A stretch of DNA of 64,000 bases from Flaccisagitta enflata (lineage: Eukaryota; Chaetognatha; Sagittoidea; Aphragmophora): NCBI GenBank assembly GCA_965153355.1, contig OZ231128.1:28768001-28832000 (forward strand), written 5' to 3'. Positions 31,858 to 44,478 of this stretch are shown piece by piece; within the stretch, counting starts at the first letter, position 1, and the number at the start of each line of letters is the position of its first letter. The position numbers and the translations under genes were made by a program. The notes under the pieces were generated by a model, which was given only the letters and a program-made list of their open reading frames with translations, searched no databases and had not been told where the DNA came from.

Positions 31858-32254
31858 CGGTCTGGTTGTTGGGCAGCGGCCCCAAAGGGGTCGAAGACCT
31901 ATGCTTTCACACATATGGGGGCTTTTCCTTCCCCTTCTTCTTCTTCTTTGTACACACCCCTCCACCCCAGCCTCGAGGTCCATTTCTCAGCCTCAGGTCT
32001 GCCTCCAGGCCCATATGCCAGTCAAAGCCCAAATTCCTTGAGGCAAGCCCAATCCAAGCCCAAATCCCCACCCCAAGACCCAAATTCCAGCCTCAAGGGA
32101 ATTGGGCCTCAAGACTAGGATTTGGGCCGGGGGGGGGGGGGGGGAGGGAGGGTACGTAGAAGAAGAAGAAGGAGGAGAAAATCCCCCATATGAGTGAAAG
32201 CATAGGTCATCAACCCCTTAAGGGCCGCTGCCCTCTCCTCCCTCAACTTCAACC
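31858..32254. mobile_element. Family D element (short core)
   Basis: GTTGGGCAGCGGCCCCAAAG, CGAAGACCTATGCTTTCACA, C-rich core units (CCAAATTCCAGCCTCAAGG), a G-run at 32129-32142, then GTGAAAGCATAGGTCATCAA and CCCCTTAAGGGCCGCTGCCC: inverted ends about 45 bp. Confidence 0.7.
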
Positions 32255-32915
32255 AAATCCTACTTACCATCTTGGCCAAAATAAAAGTCCCACCTATATG
32301 GCTACTTACCACCTTGGCCAAAATAAAAGTCCCACCTGTATGGTTAATTTGTGATGAAACAACTTTAAAAAATCTATTAAAATCAGTGACCACCGAATAG
32401 AGCTTGAAAAAATCTTCAAAATGGCGCCAAGCAGAGCTCAGTTGCTAAATTCATTTAAATTTTAGAGCTAAACGTTCACCTCAGCAAAAAGCAGAAAATA
32501 TGCAAAAAATGAGGGGAAAAAAGTTGACCTGTTTATTTTCACTTTTTCTTGGCTTATCATGAGATAATCATTAAAGAATTGGTGACCATTGCAAAGAGCT
32601 TCAAAACATCTGCCTAGTGCCGCCAAGCATATTTTCTTAGTTCAAACTTGTTAGATTTTCTATCAAAATAAATATACCTTGATCTGAAAGCACTAAAGAC
32701 AAAAATTATTAAAAAAATCAAAAGACTTGTTGTACAAAATTGTTCAAAAATGTCTACCAAAATGATTACAAATAATATTTGGTATCAAAAAGGCCTAAAC
32801 TAAATATTTTTACAGAAAAATTGAATTTTGTACAGAGAATAATAACAATTAATGAATATACTGTTTTACTTGGACTTTTATTTTGGCCAAGATGGTAAAC
32901 AGGGCACGGGTACCG
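32255..32915. repeat. Family F copy
   Basis: TTGGCCAAAATAAAAGTCCC appears twice; AATGGCGCCAAGCAGAGCTC and AGCTTGAAAAAATCTTCAAA are the inverse of 12600-12650. Confidence 0.6.
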
Positions 32916-33194
32916 CTGACCATCTAACGCTTTTGCGGCTATCTGTATTAATAAGGTTTTGCTTGTGGTCTGAATTGAGTGAATTCAGACAGGTGACCAA
33001 AAAGAAGACCTGTTGTACAGAACAGCTTTTGGCTATTTGCAAAGTAAAACAAAATTCGATGCCTCACATCCAAGTCAATGAAGTTTCTAAGAAGCGATTT
33101 CCTTGCTGTCCTAACAACTAGATTTCAGGATTTCTGACCCATGGATGTTGAGGTAACTAGGGGCGCAGTGCCAAAGTTGATCGTGGGAATGGCG

Positions 33195-33220
33195 ATGAGA
33201 TTTCTGGAACACACACACAC

Positions 33221-33250
<30 letters not shown>
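33195..33250. repeat. Small CA/GA microsatellite
   Basis: (AC)n then (AG)n at 33211-33250. Confidence 0.8.
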
Positions 33251-33251
<1 letters not shown>

Positions 33252-33334
33252 GTGTGTCTTTCTGGTTGTCTATGTCTCCCTTGTGTGTTCCCATCTCCCT
33301 TTTCTCGTCCTTTCGTTTCTGTCTCTTTTTTTGG

Positions 33335-33640
33335 GAAGCGGCCCAAAGAGGCCGATGGCCTATACTTTTCTCTTTCCTCTGCTTCTTCTCCCCCCCCCCC
33401 ACTCAAATCCTAGCATTCAGACCCAAATCCCGGTCTCGAGACCTGAATCCCAGCCTCAAGGCCTAAATCCCATCCTTGAGGCAAAAATCCCATCCTAAAG
33501 GCCCAAATCCCAGCCTCATGGCCCAAATTCTCAAATGTGCAAAGCACAGGTCATCAACCCCTTCAAGGCTGCTGACTTGCTCAGTCCCTCAACTTTAATG
33601 ACAACCAACCTGGGCAGGGCCCGGGTACTGCGGACCATCT
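33335..33640. mobile_element. Family D element (short)
   Basis: GGGAAGCGGCCCAAAGAGGC, core units CCCAAATCCCAGCCTCATGG, and CATCAACCCCTTCAAGGCTG, then GGGCCCGGGTACTGCGGACC. Confidence 0.55.
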
Positions 33641-33668
33641 AACGCTTTTGCAACTTTTTTTTCTGTTT

Positions 33669-34470
33669 TTGGGCAGCGGCCCCAAAGGGGACGAACTCCT
33701 GTAGAACACAGGGGGACTTTTGTTCGTCCGTTCGTCCGTCCGTTCGTCCGTCCGTCCGTCCGTCCATCCGTTTGTCCCCCCATCAGGCTCTTCAGACTTC
33801 AAATCTGGCCTCTCAGACCCCCAATCTGGCCTCTCAGGCCTCCAATCTGGCCTTTCAGGCCTCCAATCTGGCCTCTCAGGCCTCCAATCTGGCCTCTCAG
33901 GCCTCCAATCCGGCCTCTCAGGCCTCAAATCCAGCCTCTTAGGCCTCAAATCCGGCCTCTCAAGCCTCAAATCCGGCCTCTCAAGCCTCAAATCCAACTT
34001 CTTGGGCCTCAAACCTGGCCTCTCAGGCCTAAAACTAGGCTTCTTAGGCCTCAAATCCAAATCCTCAGGCCTCAAACCTGGCCTCTCAGGCCTCAAACTG
34101 GGCCTCTCAGGCCTCAAATCAGCTATCTAAGCCTCAATTTATTGCTCTCAGGCTTCAAATCAGTCCTCTTACCTTTCAAGCCTTAATCCAGCTCTCTTAA
34201 GCTTCAACTCAGCCCTCCCAAGCTTCTAATTGGCACTCTCAGGCCTTACATCAGCCTTCTCAGACCTCAGTTCAGGCTCGTAAAGGCCTTCAGTCAGCCC
34301 TCTATCATATCTCATCCACTTCTACAGGCAGGATGAACGAAAGTCCCCCTGAGTTCTACAGGACTTCGTCTCCTATGGGGCCGCTGCCCTGCTTCCCCTC
34401 ACTCCAATTCACAATCACTCAAAGCAGGGCAACGGGTATCCCTGACCACATATTGCCCTTGGGCGACCTG
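33669..34470. mobile_element. Family D element, long 21-bp core
   Basis: GGGCAGCGGCCCCAAAGGGG, CTGTAGAACACAGGGGGACT, (GTCC)n at 33725-33770; core 33780-34290 of TCTCAGGCCTCAAATCTGGC-type units; right end AAAGTCCCCCTGAGTTCTAC, ATGGGGCCGCTGCCCTGCTT and AACGGGTATCCCTGACCACA. Confidence 0.75.
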
Positions 34471-34483
34471 TTCTGTCTTTTGG

Positions 34484-35250
<767 letters not shown>

Positions 35251-35251
35251 G

Positions 35252-35800
35252 ATGGTCAGCGGTACCCGTTGCCCCTTTGTGAGTGTATGTGGTGTGAGGT
35301 AGTAAGGGCAGCGGCCGAAGGGGCGATGACCTATGCTGTCTTTATTTGAGCCTTGAGGCTGGGATTTGAGCCTTGAGGCTGGGATTTGAGCCTCAAGGTT
35401 TGAATTTGAGCCTAAAGGCTGGGATTTGAGCTTTGAGGCTGGGATTTTAGCCTTGAGGCTAGGATTTAAGCCTCAAGACTAGGATTTAAGCTTCAAGGCT
35501 GGGATTTTAGCCTCAAGGCTGGGATTTTAGCCTCAAGGCTGGGATTTGAGCCTCAAGATTGGGATTTGAGCATCGAGACTGAGATTTAAGCCTGGAGACT
35601 GCGATTTGAGGCTTGAGGCTGGGATTTGAGCCTCAAGGCTAGGATTTAAGCCTCAAGGCTGGGATTTGAGCTTTGAGGCTGGGATTTGAGCCTCAAGGCT
35701 AGGATTTGAGCCTGGGGGGGTACATAGAAGAAGAAGGAGAAATTTCCCCTGTGTGAAAGCATAGGTCATCGGCCCCTTCGGGGCCGCGGCCCAAAAAGGA
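35252..35800. mobile_element. Family D element, 20-bp core
   Basis: GATGGTCAGCGGTACCCGTT, GGGCAGCGGCCGAAGGGGCG, then 35345-35715 with about 18 units like TTGAGCCTTGAGGCTGGGAT, then GTGTGAAAGCATAGGTCATC and GGCCCCTTCGGGGCCGCGGC. Confidence 0.75.
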
Positions 35801-35829
35801 AAAATAATAGCAGCCCAAAGGCAGTAAGT

Positions 35830-36542
35830 GGTCAGCGGTACCCGTGCCCTGCTTGAGTAGTAAGTGATTTAGTTGAAAGGGAGCAGGGCAGCGGCCCCGA
35901 AGGGGACGAAGTCCTGTAGAACACAGGGGGAATCTGTCCGTCCGTCCGTCCGTCCGTCTGCCTTCTGTCCAGGATGCCCTGTTATTCAAATTTTCATTGA
36001 ATACCATGGAGAAATGACAAAAGGCAGTTCATGGACAATGGTACCCTTGAACTTCTCTAATTTGTAGGTTAAATTGAGGGAAGAGCAGGCCAGGATCTGG
36101 GTCTCTGTGGCCAGAATCTGGGTCTCTGAGGCCAGAATCTGAGTCTCTGAGGCCAGGATTTAGGTCTTTGAGGCTAGGATTTAGGTCTTTGAGGCCAGAA
36201 CCTAGGTCTTGGAGGTCAGAATTTGGGTCCCAGAGATCAGGATCTGGGTCTTTAAGACTAGGATGTGGGTTTTAGAAGCCAGAATCTAAGTTTAAGGGGC
36301 CAAAATTCAGGTTTTTAAGCCAGATTTGGCCAATTTTGCCTGGATTTGGGCCATTTTGCCAGGAATTAGCCCATTTTGCCTGGATTTGGGCCATTTTGCT
36401 TGGATTTGGGCCATTTTGCTCGGATTTGGGCCCCAAAGGAGACGAAGGATGGGGCTGGGGGGGGACGGACGTACGGACGGACGGACAGATTCCCCCTGTG
36501 TTCTACAGGACTTCGTCCCCTTCGGGGCCGCTGCCCAAAAAA
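35830..36542. mobile_element. Family D element with long inverted ends
   Basis: Outer module GTGGTCAGCGGTACCCGTGC; left end GGGCAGCGGCCCCGAAGGGG, ACGAAGTCCTGTAGAACACA, GGGGGAATCTGTCCGTCCGT; core 36080-36440 of TCTGGGTCTCTGAGGCCAGA then TTTGCCTGGATTTGGGCCAT units; right end ACGGACAGATTCCCCCTGTG, TTCTACAGGACTTCGTCCCC and TTCGGGGCCGCTGCCC. Ends match inverted over about 60 bp. Confidence 0.8.
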
Positions 36543-36865
36543 TCAGTAGTTAAATAGTGTAGAGCAGTTGGTAGAGTTGCTTGATCACCGAGTTGGATGA
36601 CCGACTGAGTTTGAAGCGAAAGGAAGAGCGATCCATTAGTAACTTGGTATTTGAATTTGCACGTAGTTGGCTCAACAGCTTTCTTGTCCATTCGTACATA
36701 CACTCAAAATTCCCTACCCTCCCGGCGCCTCTTGAGCCCTGATCCTGCCCTCCCTAGCCTTCATTCAGCCCTCCTGTTAGTCCATTTGTCCGTCCATCTG
36801 TCTATCCATCCCCCTCAGGCTCTCTCAGGTCTGAGATCCGCCGACTCAGGCCTGAAATTCCCTAA

Positions 36866-38090
36866 ATTAACATGATAATTTGAACAACAATGATTTAATT
36901 GATGAAAATGCCAATTTTGGCCATTTTAGCCCATTTTTGGCCAGCTTTTGGCCTGTTACGGCCACTGTATCAGTACTCGAATCTCTCAGTAAGTATCTTT
37001 GTCCTAGTTCTGACTAGATTGAGTGAGATCTACAAAAAAATCTGAACAATTATGATATTTGAGATGAAAATATCAATTTAGGCCATTTTAGCCCAATTTT
37101 TGGCCTGTTATGGCCCCGGTATCATTTTTCACAGCTCTCAATGAGTATATTTGACCTAATTCTGACTGAAATTAATGAGATTGGCTAAAAAATTCTGAAT
37201 AACAATGATCTGCCCAATGAAAATGCAGAATTAGGCCATTTTGCCCATTTTGGCCCATTTTTTGCCTGTTTTTGGCCTGTTATGACCCTGGAATAAGTGT
37301 CCAAAGCTCTCAATGAGTATTTCTGTCCTAGTTCTGACTAGATTGAGCGAAATTTACAAAAAAATTCCAAAGAGCTTTGATATTTTAGATGAAAATGTCG
37401 ATTTTGGCCATTTTTGGCCTGTGTTTGGCCTGTTATGGCCCCGTTATCAGTTTCCAAAGCTCTCAATGAGTTTGTTTGACCTAGTTCTAACTTCATTGAG
37501 TGAGATTGGCGAAAAAATTCTGGATAACAATGATCTATCAAATGAAAACATCGATTTTGGCCATTTTAGGCCATTTTTGGCCTGTTTTTGGCCTCTTGTG
37601 GCGCTGGTATCAGTTTCCAAAGCTCTCGATGAGTATATTAGACGTTGTTCTGACTGCATGGAGTGAGATTGGGGAAAAAATCCTGAATAACAATGATATA
37701 TGAGATGAAAATGCCGATTTTGACCATCTTAGGCCATTTTTGGCCTGTTTTTGGCCTGTTGTGGCCCCCGTTTTAGTTTTCAAAGCTCTTAATGAGTATA
37801 TTTGATCTAGTTCTGACTGGATTGGGTGAGATAAGTGAAAAAATTCCGAATAACTATGATCTATCTGATAAAAATGCCGATTTTGGCCATTTTGGGCCAT
37901 TTTTGGCCTGTTTTTGGCCTGTTATTACCCCCGTAGCAGTACTAAAAGCTCTCAATGAGTACATTTGTCCTTATTCTGACCTAATTGAGTGTGTTTGGCA
38001 AGAAATTCTTAAATAACACTCATTTTTTGAGAAAAAATGGGGTTTTTGGCTTTTTTGGGCCATTTTTGGCCTGTTTTTGGCCAGTTACAG
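36866..38090 (-). repeat. 163-bp satellite, right arm of the fold-back
   Basis: Inverted copy of the left array. CAATGA markers at 37139, 37311, 37464, 37627, 37790 and 37953 give spacings of 172, 153, 163, 163 and 163. Confidence 0.9.
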
Positions 38091-38385
38091 TCCTCAAATG
38101 GCCGCCAAACTCTCGTAAACTGTGTATATACTCCAGTTCTTGTTAGGTTCAACTGAAAAACGCAACTGGGTGTCAACAGTGAACTCCAAATAGCTAAAAA
38201 GTGCATTTTTACCCTAAAAATGGCAAAAAATTGGATTTTTGAAAGGGGGGCCCAAAAAATATTCCAAAATGGAGGTCAGATTCGTGTTCAGCACGAAAAA
38301 ATATGTCAGAATAGTGAAGTTCCAGAGCTGTTTGGAAATTTTTACCCTTCACTTTAGTTTCTGCCGCTAAGATCCCTGACTATTA

Positions 38386-38812
38386 GAGCCTCTAATAGAG
38401 GCAGTTATGATGGGGCAATGTTAAGGTTGGAGCAGTGATGCAGAGCTAGTCAAGCTCACTAACCGCGTGCGAGTGGGTATGGACATTTATCCGAATGACT
38501 TGCAAACACTCGCATGTACAATAGTGTCTGTCTGTCCATCCATCCATCTGTCCGTCCATGCCTCCAACAGTTCACACGGTTTCACGAACGAACGGACCAA
38601 CCAAAGATGGAAAGTACGGACGCACGTGGGGACGCACGTGGGGACGCACGTGGTGACGCACGTGGTGACGCAAGTGGGGACGCACGAGGGAATGATGGAA
38701 CGCCCAAAATGCACGTGCAAAGGATATCAGCTTCGCGACGCTGACTTACAAAAAAGTCGGCATCTCAACAAAGAAAAGTTCAAATGCCCGAGTGTAAACA
38801 TGGCCCTCAATC

Positions 38813-38815
<3 letters not shown>
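38386..38815. other. Intronic spacer with short tandem repeat
   Basis: GGGACGCACGT / GTGACGCACGTG units (12 bp) tandem at 38620-38690. GCGTGCGAGTGGGTATGGAC at 38464 is faintly family A-like. Confidence 0.45.

Positions 38816-38819
<4 letters not shown>

Positions 38820-38904
<85 letters not shown>
38820..38904. repeat. (CT)n microsatellite
   Basis: About 42 CT dinucleotides; a C-run follows at 38921-38931. Confidence 0.95.
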
Positions 38905-38907
<3 letters not shown>

Positions 38908-39245
38908 CATTGTTCCACCTCCCCCCCCCCCGCGCCACATAATTTGCGCCCCGGGCGCTTTTGAAATGGAAATGAAACATTGCTTTTTCTATCCTGCAAC
39001 TGGCGACCCCTCCATCACTCAAATAAAGATGGATCTAAATGATCTTTTTTTTTTTTTTTTGCAACTTCCTAAAACGCTAAAAATGAGCATATTTTGCTGC
39101 ATTGCATGCAGTACTGGTGGTTGTTGCCCAAAAAACTTAATTAACGATGAATTTTTAATTCTTAAGCTCATTCTTTCATGTAAAAGAAGGGAGTCGCTAA
39201 TAAGAGGGAGGGGGGGGGGTAATAAATGCAAACACGTAGCCCTAC

Positions 39246-39454
39246 CTTATCCTGTCCCCACTCGACGATTTGTTTTTCTACGACTGGGTGTCCATCTCCG
39301 AGATTGGCGAGGATGCTGAGTGAGTAAGCTCTCATCAACTGCCAGACGAGGGCCAACGTCAGCGTCGCGTTGCCATCGTTCAAATCTTTACCCTCGATTC
39401 CCACCAACGAAAACTTGCAACGCTTCCCCAAATCCACGGCGTAATTACAGTTTT
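39246..39454 (-). CDS. PLS: Plastin exon (end of CH3, start of CH4)
   Basis: Acceptor ACACACAG, then (G)[66 protein letters not shown] and donor AAG|GTAGGG. Vertebrate plastins have [20 protein letters not shown] and [20 protein letters not shown] here. The first codon is split (phase 1), the end is phase 0. The second half of the third CH domain and the linker into the fourth; [11 protein letters not shown] is the conserved last helix of the CH fold. A GT microsatellite lies 32 bases upstream of the acceptor on this strand. Confidence 0.95.
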
Positions 39455-39483
39455 CTGTGTGTTTGTATGTTTGTATATTTGTA

Positions 39484-39487
<4 letters not shown>

Positions 39488-39518
<31 letters not shown>

Positions 39519-39545
39519 ACAGACAGACAGACAGAGACAGAGACA
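39488..39545. repeat. (GT)n then (CAGA)n microsatellite
   Basis: Short arrays between two plastin exons separated by only 258 bases. Confidence 0.85.
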
Positions 39546-39712
39546 GTATCAGCGGTACAGAGAAAGTGAACGGCAGATATACAGAATGGGAGAGGGTTGT
39601 GAGAACGAGAGAGAACATTCAATAGAATTAATAATCGCTTGCACAGTGCTAGGTCCGTCGGTCACTTTGCGATTTATATGGACTTCCAAAATCTAAGAGG
39701 AAAAACCCTCAC

Positions 39713-39889
39713 CGATTTTTTGCATGAATGCTCTGATTTTGGCGAATTTCTGGTTGACTCTGGACCAATCAACGGTCCCGGCTTGAATGATGTCGTAAAG
39801 CTGGAAGATGATCAAACCGTCGCTCAAATCCGAGTAGAGATAATTCACGAATGGACGAACGCCCATGGAATTCATCCAATTGCGATAAG
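39713..39889 (-). CDS. PLS: Plastin exon (start of CH3)
   Basis: A long C/T tract ends in CCGCTATAG; then (A)CT TAT... reads TYRNWMNSMGVRPFVNYLYS, DLSDGLIIFQLYDIIQAGTV, DWSRVNQKF, FMQKI and donor ATCG|GTGAGG. It corresponds to vertebrate [20 protein letters not shown] and [20 protein letters not shown]. Phase 1 on both sides. RNWMNS begins helix A of the third CH domain, opening the second actin-binding module. Confidence 0.95.
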
Positions 39890-40460
39890 CTATAGCGGGG
39901 GGAAGAGGGAGGAGAAGGGAGGAAGAGGGAGGAAGGGAGGGGGGGAGCGACAAGGAGACAGATGTGGAAGAAAATGGGAGACATTAAAGTAAGAAGATGA
40001 TGAAGGAAAAGAGAAAGAAAAAGAAGAAAAAGAAGAAGAAAAAGAAGAAGAGGAGGCAGAGGCAGCGACAGAAACAGTAACAGAAATGAGAAATAGCGGA
40101 ACAGGGAGGAAGGGGGGCGACCAGTCGACCGATGTGGAAGAAAATGGGAGACATTAAAGTAAGAAGATGATGAAGGGAAAGAAAAAGAAACAGAAACAGA
40201 AACAAAAATAAGAAACAGCGGAACAGGAACAAGAATACGGAGGGGAATAGTAAGAACAAGAAATTAAGAAGGAAAAGAAAGAAGGAAGATGTCATGGAAG
40301 GAATGAGAAGTAGGAGTGGACGATAAGTAGGGGGAATGAGGAGAGGAAGGATGAAAGAAATTATCAAATGAGAGTTTTTATGGGATTCCAGCGTGTTAAA
40401 ACTTCGTGGAGGAGATTGTGCGCTTTGTGGAGTGTGACTGAGAGAGCCGGAATTTTTCAA
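39890..40460. repeat. Purine-rich intron with a 170-bp duplication
   Basis: GATGTGGAAGAAAATGGGAG followed by ACATTAAAGTAAGAAGATGA occurs at 39961 and again at 40131, so one about-170-bp segment is duplicated in tandem; between and after are AGAAA-rich tracts. Confidence 0.75.
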
Positions 40461-41930
40461 AGCGATATAATTTTGCCGAGTTCACAATTCAAAATTAAAG
40501 TGAAGCTTTAACCTTTTTCTTTTTTGTTTCTTTTTTTTTTTCTTTTTTTGTCCCGACTAATACTTTATTATATCCCATTTTCAAAAACTTAGAAAAGACC
40601 ATGAATTTCGGTGTTTCATATGTGTTTTATAGATATGCAATGGCACCCAATGATCAATATGTCTAAAACAATGAGTGAAAGGGAATGAGCGCTCCTTATT
40701 TTTACGTAGATTTACACAACCAAGGTTCCCATAACCAACAATAACTTTTGACTGGGTGGATTTACAAACTGGTAAGGTAGGAATGGGCAATTTGAGTCAT
40801 AAGGGGTAAATTAGGTAAAATAGGTAAAATAGGTCACCCACTTTTTCCCTCAAAGTAAGAGTTAATTTTTCGGGATGACGATGCATTACCATTGGGGAAA
40901 TTTAGTGTTTTTTTTCTGTATAACACAGAAATCTAGATTACAAAAATCCTGAGCCAATGTTACCCTCAGAGACCGCTTTTACCAGCTTTTACCCCTCAAA
41001 GAGGAAAAAGTATTCTATTCGTGAAGAGCGAAATCCGTTTATATTGAGTCTTAACCGATTGTCATGTCTCGCCTATTTTTACCCCATTTTAGTTTTTACG
41101 TTCCTGTACTGTACGGTATCAATGGGCGTGTTTCTTGTGAAGATGAAAAACGTGATTGTTCCCATGAATGCGTTTACAGTGTGAACACATATTCATGAGC
41201 ATGAGGGACTAAGCGAAATGAGTGAGAAAGCCCGGGAATAGAGCATAGCAAACCAGAGTGCTGCAAAGTGAGTGAGCGGTGCGAGCGAATGAACGTAGCG
41301 AGCGACCGAGTGGCCCTTTCAAAACACGATTGCCTATGACTTGAAACGCGCCCAATGAAGGAGTTTTGAAGACGTTGGATGGGTGAAACCGCATCAATGA
41401 TGTTTTACAAAGAAATTACCATGAAGTGCAACACTATTTCTTGACTTACTGTCATACATGAATTACAAAATTGGAGAACGAACGAGTGTGTCCACGAGTG
41501 AGTGATAACAAAAATTCAGTTGGGAACCGAATAGACACGCAAAAAAAAATAATAATCCACGGCAAATAAAGATCAAAAGAAAAAACAAGATTTCAACTTC
41601 TTGCAAATTCTCCAACGTCACAACAAAAAAAGTGTAAAGTGCAAAACGAAATGTCACGGTAAACGAAAAAAATATTCAATTATCATGAAATATAAAGTAT
41701 AGGGAAGAAATGAGTATGAGGAAATATTACTTTTTTCTTCTTTCGTTTCGCCAACGATTGAGTCCAAGAACTCATCCACTTCATGTGTCAGTAAGAATAT
41801 GGAAATGAGCTATTAGCTACCTATTAAAAGTATGGGTAACAGTACATTCCATTTCAAAAGAAGCGGTCAGTCTGCGTACTTTCATAAAGGCCGCGAAGGG
41901 TCGATTACATCACCATTATTCATTTTTTCA
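40461..41930. other. Intronic spacer
   Basis: Tract AGGTAAAATAGGTAAAATAGG at 40810. 41215-41310 is rich in GAGTGAG/GAGCGA words. No gene or named element. Confidence 0.4.
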
Positions 41931-41934
41931 AGCA

Positions 41935-42241
41935 TTCATTCAATGATTCATTCATTCATACATTCCTTAATTCATTCATTCCTTCATTCATAAATTCCTT
42001 TCTTCATAAAGTCCTTCCTTCATTTTTTCTTTCTTTTTCCTTTATTACTTTTTCTATCTTTCTATCTTTCTATCATTCTATCTTCCTTTCATTTATTCAT
42101 TCATTCATTCATTCATTCATTCATTCATTCATTCATTCATTCAATCATTCAATCATTCAGTCATTCATTCATTCATTCATTCATTCATTCATTCATTCAT
42201 TCATTCACTCATTCATTCATTCATTCATTCATTCATTCATT
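41935..42241. repeat. (ATTC)n microsatellite
   Basis: Imperfect from 41935, near-pure ATTC at 42090-42241. Confidence 0.95.
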
Positions 42242-43212
42242 CAACGATGCACGCATATTGACCAACACTTAGCCTTGTCCTGTTTTCGAGTTCTCTATCA
42301 AGAAATAAGGACTCCATCTGACCCAGTCTTCCTCTTGATGTACTTTACGTTACACTCTTTATTTTTTATAAGGACCAGTAAATTTTTTCCGAGGCTGGGA
42401 TGTCCTTAGATTTTTGTAAATTTCTGGCTGAAATGTCCTTAGCATGTCCTTAATATTTTTCTGTGATTTTTCTGTAATCATGTTTAAGGTATTGAAATAA
42501 CTGATGTTCAGTATAAATAAAAGTCAGATAGGACAATAATTATTTTGTAATTGTTCTTAATGAAATATTATATCATTTAACAAAAATAAATATTATTATT
42601 TCTTATAAACATCGTTTTTTTCTGTAAGAAGTTACATAAAGACAATCTAAATTTTGAATCAAAATTTTTTTTTTGCAAATCTGAGGCTGAACTTTGTCTT
42701 TAAAATGCCCTTAATGTTTGGCAAAATTTCAGCCTCATGTCCTTATAAACTATGTCCTTACTAAAAAAAAAGAGTGTACTGTGAAACCGCGACAGTTGCT
42801 ACTATGTTCTAAATTTATCCATCGTGAAAAGAGACTAACTTCAGCGCTTTCAAGGAATCAGAACAGAAAAAAAGGGGCAAACTACAAAAAGAAACAAAAT
42901 GACAATCTAAGACGGAGGCGAATCACGAAACTTAGATAAAAGTATAGAAGACACGGTAAAGATTGCGAGCGCGGCGTGCGCATGCAACACGACACATTTT
43001 ACGGACGATAGTGAAATACAAGAAGTTAAACCCCAAAAAAGTTTGCCAACTGATGCCAATGAAAAAATAGGTGAAACATTATAGTTTTTTTTTCATGCTA
43101 ATATATCTTTAGAAATCCCCTTATATGTTATGTTCTTTCATCAATTCGAATTTAATCTTCCATACAACAGATAAAATTAAGGACCAGATGATTAAGTTGT
43201 GATTCCACTTAC
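42242..43212. other. Intronic spacer
   Basis: Repeats of TGTCCTTA with TTTTTCTGT motifs at 42400-42770 suggest a decayed element, ends not seen. Confidence 0.35.
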
Positions 43213-43423
43213 TTTTTTCCTCTCTGTTTTCCTCGATGGTCTCCATCTGTAGGGCGAGGGCATCAACGTCTAAAGCGGGATATTTATTAAACAAATTGGC
43301 AACGAAGGCCAAATTAAGTTTGTAATTTCCGGAGACGACGTCAGAGGACGCGACGAATGAACGACAACCGATTTTGTCAGCTTCGTATAACATCGATTCC
43401 GCCCGCTCGCGCAAGTCTTGTTC
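43213..43423 (-). CDS. PLS: Plastin exon (end of CH2 and linker)
   Basis: Acceptor CTAAAAAACAG, then [54 protein letters not shown] and ENREEK, donor AAAA|GTAAGT. Vertebrate plastins read [20 protein letters not shown] and [20 protein letters not shown]. Starts phase 0, ends phase 1, joining to TYRNWM of CH3. [15 protein letters not shown] is the hallmark last helix of plastin CH2. The ATG at 43438 lies in the intron side of the acceptor and is not the start of a protein. Confidence 0.95.
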
Positions 43424-43619
43424 CTGTTTTTTAGTCATAACGGAGGTATGGTTATGATTATCTTACTTGCTACTTTGCACGAGTCAACGACAACCACGCC
43501 ACGACCACAAGGGTAATCTTAGGGAATTCAATCCGGTGCACTTGTTTTTTCCCGCAAGGGCAAATCTTTAATTCAAGCGCACTCGAGTTAAAACATACAA
43601 AACCAAGTCCACACCTTGC

Positions 43620-43712
43620 CCTAAATCTATCTATAACCCAACCCTATCCCTAACCCTAAAACCCACCCCATCCCTAACCCTAACCCTACCCCTAACCCTA
43701 AAACACAACCCG
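43620..43712. repeat. Degenerate interstitial telomere-like repeat
   Basis: CCCTAACCCTAA-type hexamers, some spoiled (CCCCATCCCTAACC), over about 80 bases inside a plastin intron. Confidence 0.75.
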
Positions 43713-43795
43713 CGTAAAAACACTTTCAAACAAAAGACACGGATTGAAATCCCTAACGTGACCCGAACGGGGACAAAAGTAACCGCATCATCGTA

Positions 43796-43925
43796 GCCAG
43801 CTAGCCAGCTAGCCCGCCAGCTGTTGAGCCATCAAGCCTGCCATCCAGCCTGGCAGCAAGCTAACTGGCCAGCTAGTCATCTAGCCAACTATCAAGCTAA
43901 TTGGCCAGCCAGCCAGTTGGGCAGT
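43796..43925. repeat. Imperfect CCAGCTAG repeat
   Basis: About 15 variants of the palindromic-type octamer CCAGCTAG, ending 34 bases before the exon at 43959. Confidence 0.8.
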
Positions 43926-43958
43926 CAGCCTTAATACCTCGTACTTGACCTTTCTCAC

Positions 43959-44098
43959 CTGGAGTGGATGGAGTGTGATTTTTTTGTTGGGGTCGAGTTC
44001 ATCTCTGGGTTGTATTTGATGGAGAAGGTGGATGTAAGCCTCTGAATCGGTGATGTCACTGGTGAAGTTTTTGATTTCTCGGTTGACGCCAGCACGAG
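43959..44098 (-). CDS. PLS: Plastin exon (middle of CH2)
   Basis: Acceptor CTACAACAG, then (G)CT CGT: ARAGVNREIKNFTSDITDSE, AYIHLLHQIQPRDELD and KKITLHPLQ, donor CCAG|GTGAGA. Vertebrate equivalents are [20 protein letters not shown]. The segment after HQIQP is a variable loop in plastins. Starts after a split codon, ends phase 0. 140 bases. Core of the second CH domain. Confidence 0.92.
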
Positions 44099-44108
44099 CT
44101 GTTGTAGT

Positions 44109-44153
44109 TGTTTCGTTTCGTTTCGTTTCGTTTCGTTTCATTTCGTTTTGTTT
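44109..44153. repeat. (CGTTT)n pentamers
   Basis: About eight TTTCG/TTTTG units starting 11 bases upstream of the acceptor on the minus strand (reads as (CGAAA)n). Confidence 0.85.
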
Positions 44154-44330
44154 TGTTTTTTGTTGTGGTTTGATGTTATTTTTTTTTAGCGGTGAGGATA
44201 TAGAAGACAAAATGATGAGAGAGATGGTAGTAACGAAAATTGTGATTTTTTACGAGAGGGATGTCGCCAAAAGATTCAATGGGGGAAAGGAGGAACAGTA
44301 TTGAGGGAAGGTCAGGTGAAATCAATTTTA

Positions 44331-44363
44331 AACACACACAAACGCACACGCACACACATTCAC

Positions 44364-44434
<71 letters not shown>

Positions 44435-44465
44435 AACACAAACACAAACACACATACACACACAC
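44331..44465. repeat. (CA)n microsatellite beside a splice donor
   Basis: CA with CACACG and ACACAA variants; ends about 9 bases beyond the donor of the exon at 44479. Confidence 0.95.
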
Positions 44466-44478
44466 TTTCTTTTCTTAC

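Noticed and set aside
33581-34130. Frames of repeating LRPERPD or LSGLQSG that look like repeat proteins
   Set aside because: They read through the 21-bp core of a family D element on both strands; 21 is a multiple of three, so stops are avoided by chance.
29346-34470. CRISPR-like regular repeats of 20-21 bp
   Set aside because: No spacer of unique sequence between units; they are contiguous minisatellites in a eukaryotic genome.
43438-43440. ATG at the top of the CH2 exon as a gene start
   Set aside because: The plastin family continues upstream in exons at 43959 and beyond, and the acceptor CTAAAAAACAG at 43424 gives matching phase.
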